64,000 nt of DNA from Molossus alvarezi (taxonomy: Eukaryota; Chordata; Mammalia; Chiroptera; Molossidae): assembly GCA_037176705.1 (NCBI GenBank), contig CM073905.1:34318986-34382985 (forward strand). The letters run 5' to 3'. Made by a program: the position numbers and the translations under genes. The notes beneath the pieces were generated by a model, which was not told where the DNA came from, made no database searches, and saw only the letters and a program-made list of their open reading frames with translations. Shown here piece after piece: positions 51,892-62,800 of this stretch (position 1 is its first letter; every line of letters starts with the position of its first letter).

Positions 51892-53885
51892 GGGAGGAGC
51901 GGGGTCAGGCTGTCACCGAGGCACTGCTCTGCTGGCTGGGGAGCCCCACTGCGGCACGTCCCTCCAGGGCCCTGCGTGAGGAGTTGGCGATATTTTGCTT
52001 TTCTGAACTTTTGTCCACGTTCCAGGGCCTCCTGGAAGACTTAACCTTTCGTATTTGTACGTTTTGTGATGGGTTGGTTCTTTTGCTACCTGTTCATGGT
52101 ATGTTTGTAGGGTAGTTTAGTTCCCAGACAGTTTGTGACTCATTTGATCTTCCTGGACACTGTCCTTCATGGCCACGGATTCGATGCCCGAGGCCCCAGG
52201 TGGTTCCGCGTCACAGAGCCACCCAGCAGGAAGCTGGCGATGAGATGCCGGCGGCCATTCAGCGCGTCCTGTTCCTCCTGCAGAGCATGTCCACGAGCAA
52301 GCCTGTGGCCAGGCCGGCCTCTCCTGCCTGGAGCTGGAGTTCCTCCTGGACGCAGCTCCTGCAGGCCTCCTTCCGTCTCGACGTGGGTGGGCTGTCACCT
52401 AACGTGGGAGGTTTACTGTCATCTTCCGGCTGCAGAGCCTTGTTAATGGTCTGGGTTTTTCCGAGCAAAGGCCCATATTGGTCCCCCCGCCCCTTCCCAC
52501 CCAGACACTCTCTCTGCTCTGCATCTCTTCTGGGGCCCTGGTCTGAGGTTCCCGGAGTGCTCCTTGGGAGCAGGTGACTGAAGGGTTCCTTCCCGACACT
52601 GGTTCCGCGCCAGGCCAGGTGCGTCCCAGCTCCGTGAGTTGAGGACACCTGGAGGTGGACCGCGTAGGAAAGCACAGACTCGAGCCTACCCCACTCTCGT
52701 GCTCAGAAACTGCCCTTTGCGCTGCAGTGTTTGTGTACGGAACTGAGGAAGGGGCCACACGCCTGTTGGGAAAAGAGCTGTCTGAGGTGCTCTGCTCAAT
52801 TCAAGGTCTACTTCAGTGACTAAGACCTTCACGTCCAGACAGAGACACAAGGAGGGCTCCTTCTGCCCCCCTGGCTGGCCTACCCACCCCCCCTCACCAC
52901 CCCGTGTAAGTGTGTGCCAGGGCGGGCTGCCCCAGCTCACCCACTGCCCCAGTGCATTTGTGCCCCAAGTAGGTCTTTGTCCAGTGGTACTTTGTTCAAG
53001 AGCAGCACATGCCATCTTGTTGGACAGTCGTTGTGGGCCTTGCCAGTTCTCACCGAATCCCATCACTGTATTTATTGTATGATATTGTGAATACTGAAGT
53101 TCCGAGTGGGTGCTGACAGGTGGCCTGGAGTGTGAGTGCTGGGGAGGCGGTGCGCTCCTCTCTGCCTGGGGGAAGCTGTGGGTTTCTGAGCCGTTAGCAT
53201 CCATCTCCTCCCTGTTCTTAGGAACTGCATCAAGGACCATTGTAGAAAAGACACCCCCCCCCCCCCGCCTCGAGCTAAGGAAAAGATAAACCTGGATTAG
53301 TCATCCGGCTGCATCACTCACATCCGATGCAGGGTTAGTGTCTGGAGGTGAGCCTGCAGTCTCCCTGCTTGGAAGTGGTTGGCCACTGCCTCATGGGACC
53401 ACAGCCCTAGACTGGAGGTCACAGCAGGATGTAGTCCTGACAAGGATCCTCTTATCTCATTTCTGCATAATGAAAGAGCCTTCGGATTTATTAGAAGTGG
53501 TTTTCCCTCCTATATTTTTAAATTCTTGGTCCCCTCCAATCCTTCCCATCCCTTGAATGAACTCAGAGTTCTGTCAGCTACCTCCCCACGAGGGGTTTAG
53601 GAAGCTTCTGTTGGCCCATCACTTGATGAGAGGACAGCTGTGAGTAAGACATCTGCTGCTAACACGACTGCGTCTCCCAGAGAGCACATTGAGGTCAGAC
53701 AGATCGAAACCTCGGCCCTAAAACACGTGTGCTGTAAAGTTACTTGATGTATATTTATTATAATTATTTATGGTTGCATTTAACAAACTTTTCATTCAAT
53801 TTGATGCTATTTACACCATTGCTGTGTAAAGGAAGCTCACTACAGAAAAAAAGTCTCACCAATAAATAATCTTCATCTAATTTTG
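51892..53885 (+). other. HECTD4: HECTD4 3' UTR with poly(A) signal
   Basis: About 2 kb with no other gene. A poly-C run lies at 53253-53266 and an AU-rich stretch (TATTTATTATAATTATTTA) at about 53752. The only AATAAA is at 53861-53866, so cleavage is expected near 53880-53890. It may carry regulatory sites not visible here. Confidence 0.8.
53861..53866 (+). terminator. HECTD4: HECTD4 poly(A) signal
   Basis: Canonical AATAAA within CACCAATAAATAATC, followed by T-rich sequence (TTTTGATTT), consistent with a cleavage site about 15-25 bases downstream. Confidence 0.8.
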
Positions 53886-53939
53886 ATTTATCCTAAGAGT
53901 TGTGGGATCACCTACTCTTTTAAAAAATTTTATTTTTCA

Positions 53940-54030
53940 GCCCTGGCCGGTTTGGCTCAGCAGTTGGAGCGTCGGCCTGAGGACCAGAGAGTCATGGGTT
54001 CAGTTCCCACTAGGGGCACATACCAAAAAA
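53940..54030 (+). mobile_element. Head-only VES SINE (tRNA-like part plus A tail)
   Basis: CCCTGGCCGGTTTGGCTCAG, B-box region GGTTCAGTTCCCAC, then GGGGCACATACC directly followed by an A tail, without the CT-rich body. The duplication AAAATTTTATTTTTCA (53924-53939) recurs at 54031 with one extra T. Confidence 0.9.
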
Positions 54031-55079
54031 AAAATTTTTATTTTTCAAGTTGACATTCAATATTAGTTACAACATAGTGATTAGACATTTATGTAACTTA
54101 GGAAGTGATCACACCGATAAATTTAGTATCCACTTGACTCCATAAGTTACTACATCTTTGACTGTATTCCTTATGCTACACTTCACATTCCTGGGACTGT
54201 TTGTATAACTGGCAATTTGTACATCCTAATCCCTTCACCTTTTCACTCATCCTCCCAAACCCCTCCCATCTGACACCCACCAGTTTGTTCTCTGAATCTG
54301 AGTGTTTCTTCATTAGGTCCATCCATATTGTCACAAATGGCAATATTTCATTTTTTATGGCTAATATTCTATTGTATATTTATACTATATCTTCTTTACC
54401 ATTTGTCTATTGACAGACACTTAGGTTGCTTCCATGTCTTGGCTAATGTAAAGAAGGCTGCAGTGAACATTAAGGGCGCAGCTATCTTTTCAAGTTTAGT
54501 GTTTCAGATTTCTTTGGATAAATACCTGGAAGTGGGATTGCAGCATCATTTGGTAGTTCTACTTTTGATTTCGTGAGGAACCTCCATACTGTTTTCCATG
54601 GTGGTTTCTACCAATTTGCAATCCCACCAACAGTGCACGAGGGCTCCCTTTTCTCCACATCCTCAACACTTGTTTGTTGCTTTGATAGCCATTCTGACAG
54701 GTGTGAGGTGATATGTCATTGTGGTTTGCATTGCTCTGATAGTGATGTTGAACATCTTTTCATGTCTATTGGCCAGCTGTATACACTCTTTGAGAGAATT
54801 GTTTATTCAGGTCCTCTGCTCATTTTTTAATCAGATTGTTATTTTGGTGTTAAGCTGTATAGGTTCCTTATATATTTTGGAAATTAACCCCTTATCAGAT
54901 GTATCATTGGCAAGTATCTTCAACCATTCAGTAGGTTGTCTTTTGGTCTTGTTGCTGGTTTCCTGCATTGTGCAAAACTTTTTAGTTAGATGTAGTCCTG
55001 TTTATTTTCTCTTTTGTTTCCCTTGTCTGTGAACACACGTCAAAAAAATGTTACCAAGAGCAATATCAGAGTTTACTGC

Positions 55080-55306
55080 TACCCTGGCTGGTGGGGCTCA
55101 GTGGTTCGAGTGTTGGCTGCACATCATAGGGTCACAGGCTTGATTCCCAGTCAAGGGCACATACCGGGTTGCAGGTTCGATCCCTGGTCAGGAAGACAGC
55201 CAATTAATGTCTCTCTCTCACATCAATGTTTCTTCTCTCTTTCCCCGTCTCCCTCCCTTCCACTCTCCTGAAGAAATATCGTCAGGTGAGGATCAACACA
55301 CACACA
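55080..55306 (+). mobile_element. VES-type SINE inserted in L1
   Basis: CCCTGGCTGGTGGGGCTCAG head, GGTTCGATCCCTGGTC, CT-rich body, GTGAGGATCAACACACAC end. AGTTTACTG is present on both sides. Confidence 0.88.
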
Positions 55307-55398
55307 AAGTTTACTGTCTTTGTTTTCTTCTAGTTTTATAGTTTCCGGTCTTACATTAAAAGTCTTTAATCCATTTCGAGTTTTTATTCTTGTATATA

Positions 55399-55516
55399 CA
55401 GGGTGGGGCAAAAGTAGGTTTACAGTTGTGAGAATGCAAAATAGTTTATTCCTGTATTATTTACTATTGTATTAATATCCATATGAATACCATAAATCTA
55501 CTTTTGCCTCACCCTG
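55399..55516. mobile_element. 118-bp mariner-like inverted-repeat element (MITE)
   Basis: Ends CAGGGTGGGGCAAAAGTAGG and, in reverse complement, CAGGGTGAGGCAAAAGTAGA; the terminal repeats match at 22 of 24 positions. TA flanks both sides, as in Tc1/mariner insertion. Non-coding and non-autonomous, sitting inside the L1. Confidence 0.9.
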
Positions 55517-55600
55517 TAGTGTAAGAAAGTAGTCTAGTTTCATTTTTTTTGCATGTATCTCTCCAGTTTCCCAGTACCATTTGTTTCTATGTATCAGGTT

Positions 55601-56456
55601 GATCTGATATATCGCTCAGTCTTGGCAGCATGGCCTGAAGGGGACAGTGGCAGTCTCCCTGGTCACCTGAGCTGGGTGCTCCAGGCGTGTCCCTGTGGGC
55701 TGTGCTTGCTTAATGTTGTAGTTGAGACTTGATTGCTATAGGCACATCAGTGGCGGGCTGACCCTCGGGCTGACTGTCCGAGGCTGGCCCTGACTACAGC
55801 GGATGAGCTCTTGTACAGGGCTGATCCCACACAGCAGGAGTCACTTCAGGGGGCTCCGGTGCCAGCCAAGTCCACTCTTGGGGTGTGTCATTTGCGGAGC
55901 TGGTTAGGTGGTGCGCTGGTGTGGTCTGAAGCTGGTCACCAGATGTGTTGGTTCTGGAGCCTCTCAGGATGGGCTCCAGTGCAGGACAAAGTCAGCTGCA
56001 GCTTGTGCCCAGTGTGGGGCCCCCTTGTAGGAGCTACAGCATGACCTGTGGTTGCTTGCCACTGCGCGGGGCTTGGAAGGGCTTGGTACTCTTTGGTGGG
56101 TATCAGTTTTGCCTTAGTACTGGAGCAAAAGTAGCCCTAGGCTAATCCCTGGTTCAGGTCCTATCTAATAAAGCTTAAAAGTCTGGTCTAGAAGGATCAA
56201 ACTGGTTTCCAAGTAACCAAGTATGAGAACAAAGCTCAAGAATATTTATAGGAATACAGAAATACCCAGCAGCCAAGTAGGTACAATTCGGGATGTCTGG
56301 CAACCAATAAAAACAACCACCAGACATGCAAAACAGCAATAAAATAGGACCCAGAAAAATAAGTTGAAACTGACCCAGAAATTATACATGTGATTGAATT
56401 AGTAATTATACAACAGTATTCTACATGTTTAAGAAGCTGGAGGGGGAGGAGGCACA
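55601..56456. other. Intergenic stretch without recognisable gene
   Basis: Between the L1 and the SINE at 56457 no exon-like frame or clear repeat is visible. GCTGGT/GGGCTCCAG-rich sequence at 55640-56060 reads like decayed repeat or spacer. Likewise 57780-58370 and 58885-59020 hold nothing I can name. Confidence 0.5.
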
Positions 56457-56711
56457 CCCTGGCCGGTGTAGCTCAGCAGTTAGAGCGTCGGCCTGCGGTC
56501 CAGAGAGACCTGGGTTCGGTTCCCGCTAAGGGCACGTACTTCAGTTGCAGTTTGTCCCCGGCCCTGGTTGGTCGTGCGGGTGGCGGCCACTCGATGTGTC
56601 CCTTTCACGTCGATGTTTCTCTCTCTCTCTCTCTCTTCCTCTCTCTCCCTCCCACTCTATCTGTACAAAAGATGGAAAAATGTCCTCGGGTGAGGATTAA
56701 AAAAAAAAAGA
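56457..56711 (+). mobile_element. VES-type SINE
   Basis: CCCTGGCCGGTGTAGCTCAG head, GGTTCGGTTCCCGC B box, long CTCTCTCT body, GTGAGGATTAAAAAAA tail. Well preserved. Confidence 0.94.
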
Positions 56712-57300
56712 ACATCAATGGGACTTCATGTGTCCTGAAGAGGAGAAAAAAAGTGGAGGAACAGGACAAAAAATCTGAATAATGGCTGAAGTATTTTCCA
56801 AATTTGGTTTAAAACTATAAACTCAAAAATGCAAGAAGCTTAACAAACCTAAAGTACAGGAAATCAAAAATGGTTGGTGGTTGTGATTGCAGAACAATGT
56901 CAGTGTACTTACTGTACATCACAAATTGCTTAAAATCAGTGATAAATAGAAAATCTTAAAATCACCTCTCCCGCAAAGACACATACATGTACAAATGAAC
57001 AAAGATAAAGACGGTAGATACCTCACTAAAACCAGTACAAGCAAGAAGACAGTAGAGATATATAAAGTATTGCAGGGTGGGAGGGAAGCTTTCAATCTAG
57101 AATTCTCTACCTGGCAAAAACATCTTTCAAAGAGTGAAGGGGAGAATAGGCAAGTACCTAGAGACAGATCAGATTGGTGGCAGGAGAGTGAGTGCTTATT
57201 AACAGATACGGAGTTTGCTTTTAAGATGAAAAATTCTCTAAACAGTGGTGATGGTTGCACTTAATGCCACCTAGTTGTACACTTTAAAATAATTAGAAGA
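56712..57300 (+). repeat. Old L1/HAL1-like LINE fragment
   Basis: GAATTCTCTACCTGGCAAAA, GTGATGGTTGCACTTAATGC and TAGTTGTACACTTTAAAAT are typical of LINE 3' regions. Its left boundary is uncertain; it may start near 56210. Confidence 0.5.
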
Positions 57301-57302
57301 TT

Positions 57303-57490
57303 GCCCGGCTGGTGTGGTTCAGTGGACTGAACATCATCCCATGGACTGAGAGGTCTTGGTTCAATTCCTGGTCAGGGCACATGCCTGGGTTGCATGCTCC
57401 CCAGTAGAGGGCGTGCAGGAGGCGGCTGATCAGTGTTTCTCTCTCCCTCTTCCTCTTTCTAAAAAATCAATAAAAACATATTTAAAAAAT
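57303..57490 (+). mobile_element. VES-type SINE
   Basis: GCCCGGCTGGTGTGGTTCAG head, GGTTCAATTCCTGGTC B box, CTCTCTCCC body, AAATCAATAAAAAC tail. Confidence 0.9.
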
Positions 57491-57562
57491 TAAAAGATCA
57501 AATTTCATTAGATGTATTTTACCAGTTTTTAATATGTTTACTTTTGTTGTTATTTCTTTTTT

Positions 57563-57759
57563 CTTTATTGATATTAGAGAAAGAGAGAGGTGGGGGGAGA
57601 TAGAAACACGGATTGGCTGCCTCCGGCATGCCTCCCACCAGGGATTGGGCCCACAACCTGATCTCCAGTGGGGGGCATGCCAGAGGTGGCCAATGTTCTC
57701 TCATCAATATTTCCATCTCTCTCTCCCTCTCACTTCCTCTTTCTGTAAAATCAATAAAG
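57563..57759. repeat. Head-to-head pair of truncated VES SINE 3' halves (long inverted repeat)
   Basis: 57563-57660 is the 3' half of a VES SINE in reverse (CTTTATTGAT...ACAACCTG). 57661-57759 is the same part in sense (ATCTCCAGTGGGGGGCATGC...ATCAATAAAG). The two meet without a spacer and could fold back. Confidence 0.85.
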
Positions 57760-58374
57760 GGAAAAAAAAAAAGATCATTGTTTAAACAAAACTACGTATT
57801 GAGGATTTACAGAAATAAATGTATAACTATCGCACAAGAGCTAAGAAGAGGTAAGAAATGAAACATGCTTTGTAACACCAAACAGTAAGTGGTATAATAT
57901 CACTGGAAGGTAGACGGTGATAAGTTAAAGGTGTATACTATAAACTCTGAACCTGCTCCCTAAAGAAACAGTTATAACTAATAAGACAACAGAAGAGAGA
58001 AAATAGAAATCATAAAAGTATTCAAAAGAAAGCACAAAAAAGGAAACAGAACACGAGACAGAACAAAATTTTAAACCCAATCATATCAATAATCACATTA
58101 AATAAAGTTTTCCTTTTTCTCAGGTCTATCACCCTCCAAAAAGTAAAGTTATGGGCAGCGAGATTATTCTCTGCCTCGGCTGGGGAGAGGATCCCTTCCT
58201 CCCACCTCACGGAAGTCCCAGAAGCAGCCCAAGTCTCTCAGTCCCAGTCTCTCACCTGAGACACGAAGGTCTTTCTGAGCTGGCTGACTGCTGGTGATTT
58301 TTACTGATATATAAACATACAATAAAGTATACAAATCTACAGTGTATATTCTTTTTGGTCCAGCTTCTTTCTCT

Positions 58375-58530
58375 TAGTAGAAGTCAGACCTGGATTTGAG
58401 TCCTGGCTCTGCCATGAATTAGCCACATAGGGTTATGCAAGTCACTCCTGTCCACCTATGAAATGGGCCAATTCTTCCCACTTTTTCTACCGCCACCAAG
58501 TTGTTGGCAGAAGAACAAATGAGCTCAAAA
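58375..58530 (+). repeat. MIR SINE fragment
   Basis: TGGATTTGAGTCCTGGCTCT, GCCATGAATTAGCCACATAG, GGTTATGCAAGTCACTC is the MIR core in sense. Confidence 0.75.
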
Positions 58531-58644
58531 TAAGGCACTAGATGGTCCTGTGCAAACTGAGGCACCGTGGGGTAGTGGATCATTCCACCAAGGCTCAGCT
58601 ACTCTCAGGACTGAGGCTTTGATGAATCTGCCTTGTTCTTGTCA

Positions 58645-58881
58645 GTCGGAGAGGGAGCTGCAGCGATCCGTCAGTGTCCTCGAAGTCCGGTCGGAGAGGG
58701 AGCTGCAGCGATCCGTCAGTGTCCTCGAAGTCCGGTCGGAGAGGGAGCTGCAGCGATCCGTCAGTGTCCCCGAAGTCCAGGTGAGAGAGAGCTGCAGCGA
58801 TCCGTCAGTGTCCCCGAAGTCCAGGTGAGAGAGAGCTGCAGCGATCCGTCAGTGTCCTCGAAGTCCAGGTGAGAGAGAGCT
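58645..58881. repeat. Minisatellite, 5 units of 45/44 bp, next to the TRAFD1 3' end
   Basis: Units 1-3 (58645, 58690, 58735) start GTCGGAGAGGGAGCTGCAGC and are 45 bp; units 4-5 (58780, 58824) start GGTGAGAGAGAGCTGCAGC and are 44 bp; a partial unit follows. All end CGATCCGTCAGTGTCC and CGAAGTCC. Confidence 0.96.
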
Positions 58882-59024
58882 CCGCCCAGAACGCCTGGCA
58901 CTCAGGAGCTCACACTGGACCTGCCAGGGTTCCAGGAAGCAAGGAGAAAGCAAGCCTAGTGCTGCGTGCCTTCCCCCACGCCTCCCTGGGGTCCAGAGCA
59001 CACAGGAGAAAGAACCACAAGACT

Positions 59025-59895
59025 CAGCTAAACTTCAAGTACAAACTTTATTTCTATTACAAGGATGTTAGTAGTTATAATAAAATAAAAAGAGGGAGAT
59101 GGGCGCTCTGATACTTGGTTTTCAGAGTAAGTCATGGAGATTAGGCCTCAGTCCCAGTCGGGGCGGAGTCCAGCCTGGCCCTGGCAGGGACAGGGCGCTG
59201 CGCGCGCCTCCATGGGGCAGTGATGACACAGGAGCGGCTTTCCCACAGAAACAGAAGGCAGTGATGCCGAGCGCCAAAGCAGCAGGTTAAAACAAAGCCC
59301 GAGTCCTCTCCCGTCCAGTTCAACTCATCTCCAGAAGCCTGTTCCTGACATACTGCAACGGGCCTGCACACCTCCCCAGAGCTCCCCCACACCAGAGGCC
59401 CAAATTCTAGAGTGGGGAAGGGCAGGACCCAGGAGAGCTTACCCACAAGTTCCCAAAGGTAGGCACCTACCTACAGGGAAGAGAATCACTTCCCTGGTGA
59501 CTACCAGGGTTCCAGAACCCTCTCCTCTCCACCAGGACCACAGAGCACCAAGAGGCAGTGGTGACAGTATGTCAAAGAGAGAGCCCTGGTGGGCTGAGAG
59601 GCCATAACTTATATTTTTGTGCTGCCAAAAGGCAGAGGCTAAAGCTGAAACATTTCAACCACCTCCCTGCTAACCCTCCCTCAAACCCCCAAACTCCCAC
59701 ATCGCAATTTCAAAGGACACAAAATGGTCATAACCTAGAAAAAGTTAAATCTGTAAAATCTCCCCTGCCATGAGCACGAGGCCTGCGCTGCAGCGAGTGC
59801 AGCTGTCAGAGAGGGACCCCGTGCGGTTCTCTGCAGACACGTCACTCCTCTTCCTCCTCCGCATCCCCAGCTCCCTGTTGCTTGGGGGCTTTTGC
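59025..59895 (-). CDS. TRAFD1: TRAFD1 last exon: coding end and 3' UTR
   Basis: Coding part 59895-59842: AKAPKQQGAGDAEEEEE and TGA, after acceptor TTTCAATAG. The acidic C-terminus is typical of this protein. The remaining 815 bases are 3' UTR with no other frame of note, ending about 20 bases after the AATAAA at 59052-59047. Confidence 0.92.
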
Positions 59896-62800
59896 CTATT
59901 GAAAATAAACACAAACGAAGCTTACATAGAAAACGAAAAGGCAGTACACCTCTTGTGCTCTGAAAATGTCAGGCTTCCACGGAAACCTCATCACAAGTCA
60001 AAGGAACAGCCCTTGCTGCCCAAGCAGCCTGCTGCCCGTTCCTTCTCTGATCGCAAGAACCACAGCAGACCCGCCCACGCTCCTGCGTCCTCACTGAGCA
60101 CTTTGGGGCTGGATCCCATTACCTTTGCAGTTCTGCTGCGAAAGCTGGCGGTTGTGGGGGTGACCCTTGAGCTTCTGCCACCTTCACTCCTACCGCTGCA
60201 AGAGAAGGATTGGAAACTAGTTTCTGAGACGCCCCTGAGCAAGTCAGAACACTCAGAAGACAAACAGCTGGGACCAGACATAAGCAGCTCACTGTGAAGA
60301 GACCAAACAACAAAACCCCCCAGAGAGTAAAAACATTTTGGAATCAGACCACGACACAAGCAAAGTCCACACTCTCAGTCACCTTCCTGAGCTACTCAAA
60401 AGTTCCTCTACTGCCCTGGCCAGTTTGGCTAAGTGGTTAGAGCGCCGGCCTGCAAACCAGGGAGTCGCAGGTTCGACTCCGGCCAAGGGCACGTATCTTG
60501 GTTGCAGTTGGTGCCCGTCCCTGGTTGGGGTCGTGCAGGTGGCAAACAATCGATGTGTCTCTCTCACATCGATGTGTGTGTGTGTGTCTCTCTCTCTTCC
60601 TTCTTCCCTCCCTCCCACTCTATCTGAAGATAAATTGAAAAATATCCTCGGGTGAGGATTGAAAAAGTTCCACTACTGAGCTAATGATTCTTACCTTGAC
60701 CCATATCTCCCCGAAGGCCCACAGGAGAAAGAGGGTGCAAGGTTTTCTGGGTAGAGATTTCGAACAGGGTGAATTACTGGAACGTGCCCAGTAGCTGCGG
60801 CCCCATTATGGCTGTTTCTATTCTGCCCCCGGATGTCCTGGCTGTCGAAGTTGTTGAGCTGCATTACACGAGGAGGGCTGGGCTGGGAACCAGGTTTGGG
60901 GCCTGATTTGGATGTTGACACTCGGTTACAGGTAATCTTTATATGATTAATGGGTATGCTGGGGGGAAGAGGGTAGGTGGACTCTTTAGTGGTCTCCTGC
61001 TTAATATCATCCATGTAACGAGAAGACAGGTCTCCTGCGAAGAGAAAAGAGCACCAGCTTAGGAGAGACTGCTTTTACTCTTAGCACTAGGTTCGGGGCA
61101 GGAACAAAAAGATTCTGGGTAGAACACAACTGCCTCACATCTAAAGGCTGCTGAAACCCAAGTCTCCAGACAGGGTTGGGAACACTGTCCACACTGAATA
61201 CTTATTATCTGAGTCCTCATATACATCCTCCTAACTAAACCTTGAAAAATAATTTCTAACTGGCTTTGTAGTGCATTTCAAAAGCAGTTCACTTGCCTAG
61301 TCATGAGACTCTTTAATAATGATGATGATGATGATGACTGATGATGATGATGACTGTGTACCCTAAGCAAATCTCAAGTAGAGGTAGGGGCCGGCCCAGG
61401 GCAGCCATAGTAAGGTCTAAAAAATATTTCCAAATAAGCCACTGAGAAAGGCCACAGCTGAATAACCAGTGACTACTAAGCATGCCTCATGGCTGTCCCC
61501 AAAGCCACACCCTATAAACCTATACTCGAGACTGCTCAGTCTAACACGGGACCACAACTGGCCCAGTGAAATCCTGCTGTGCTAGGTAACCCCCACGTTA
61601 GAGTAGCGGATGAGAAATGGTGAACAGGCCCGAGTCAGCAGCAGACCTGCAGCTTTGGCTCAGCCCTGGCTAATACCCTGGTGTCGGACACGCCTCTTGG
61701 GCAGCTCTGGTGAGGTCTCTCGAGGCTGGAAATCCCGTCTCGGAAACCCCTCCGTCACATGGTTGTTTGCTGTGGCTGGGCGTTGGTCACACTGGTCCTA
61801 ACAAGAAAAAACAAAATGAGTACCTCTGGGCTGAGTCATTCTGGGAGAGGGAGCAGTGGGAGGAAAGGAAGGAATAGCAGGCTGGGTGAAAACACCTTAC
61901 GGGGAGACTGTGACAACCACTGAGAGGAAGGGCCTGGGATCCAGAGGAAATGCATCTAGAATGGAGCAGTCATTCCTGTTAGCACCAAGGCACTGACGAA
62001 GCACTGCCTGATTTGTACAGGGATCAGGGAAGGCTGGTGTCAAGAGCTCAAAGAAGCATGCCTATACTTTTTGTTTTTTAATCCTCACCCAAGGATATTT
62101 TTCTATTTATCATTAGATAGAGTGGGAGGGAGGGAGAGAAAGAGAAACATCGATATGAGACACATCAACTGGTTGCCTCCCACACAACCATGACAGGGAC
62201 GAACCACAACTGAGGTACGTGCCCTTGACTGGAATCGAACCTGCGACTCTTTGGTCCGTGGGCCGACATGCTAACCGCTGAGCCAAACCGGCCAGGGCAG
62301 CATGCCTATACTTTGACCAGAATACTTGCATGGTTGCTTATTTCATAGACTCCCACAGGTAACAACCAGCAGTCCCTTACCTACTCCTTGTTCCAAAAGC
62401 AGAAGGCTTTGTAACATGAATGAGATGTGTGGTGTTCTAGTAACAGCTATATGGCATCAACTGCAGAAATGACCCTACCACACCTGCAGTGTTAGCTCCC
62501 CATAATAAACAAGACTGGAATTCTAGACTACAAAAGCTGAAAAAGGACTTCTAATTGTCTAGTCTAACTCCTCCATTTACAGATGTCCCCAGTGAGCGTA
62601 TAGGATCTGTCCAAGGTCAACTGTAGAACTACACCCTCGTGTCTCCTGAAATGCAAGCCTCCAATGCCACTACAACAGAAGAATCTGCCCTGCCTGGTCA
62701 AAGTAGACTGTGTCAGTGACCTCCAAGGCGCACTCATCTAAACCATTCTGGCAAGTCCTCCACACCTGCTTCAATGGAGTCCTGGCTTCTTGGTCCTCAG

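Larger units (their letters stand above)
54048..55600 (-). mobile_element. L1 fragment, antisense, with later insertions
   Basis: 3' part of L1 ORF2 and 3' UTR in reverse: AACCTCCATACTGTTTTCCA, CCTCAACACTTGTTTGTTGC, TCTTTAATCCATTTCGAG, GGTGTGAGGTGATATGTCAT. A VES SINE (55080-55306) and a mariner-like element (55399-55516) interrupt it. Stops break the frame. Confidence 0.88.

Noticed and set aside
58550..58872. Open frame coding a repeated 15-residue unit
   Set aside because: It is the 45-bp minisatellite; the frame breaks when the unit becomes 44 bp. No promoter, splice context or homologue recognised.
59770..60297. 175-codon + frame opposite TRAFD1
   Set aside because: Antisense shadow over the TRAFD1 terminal exons and the intron between them.
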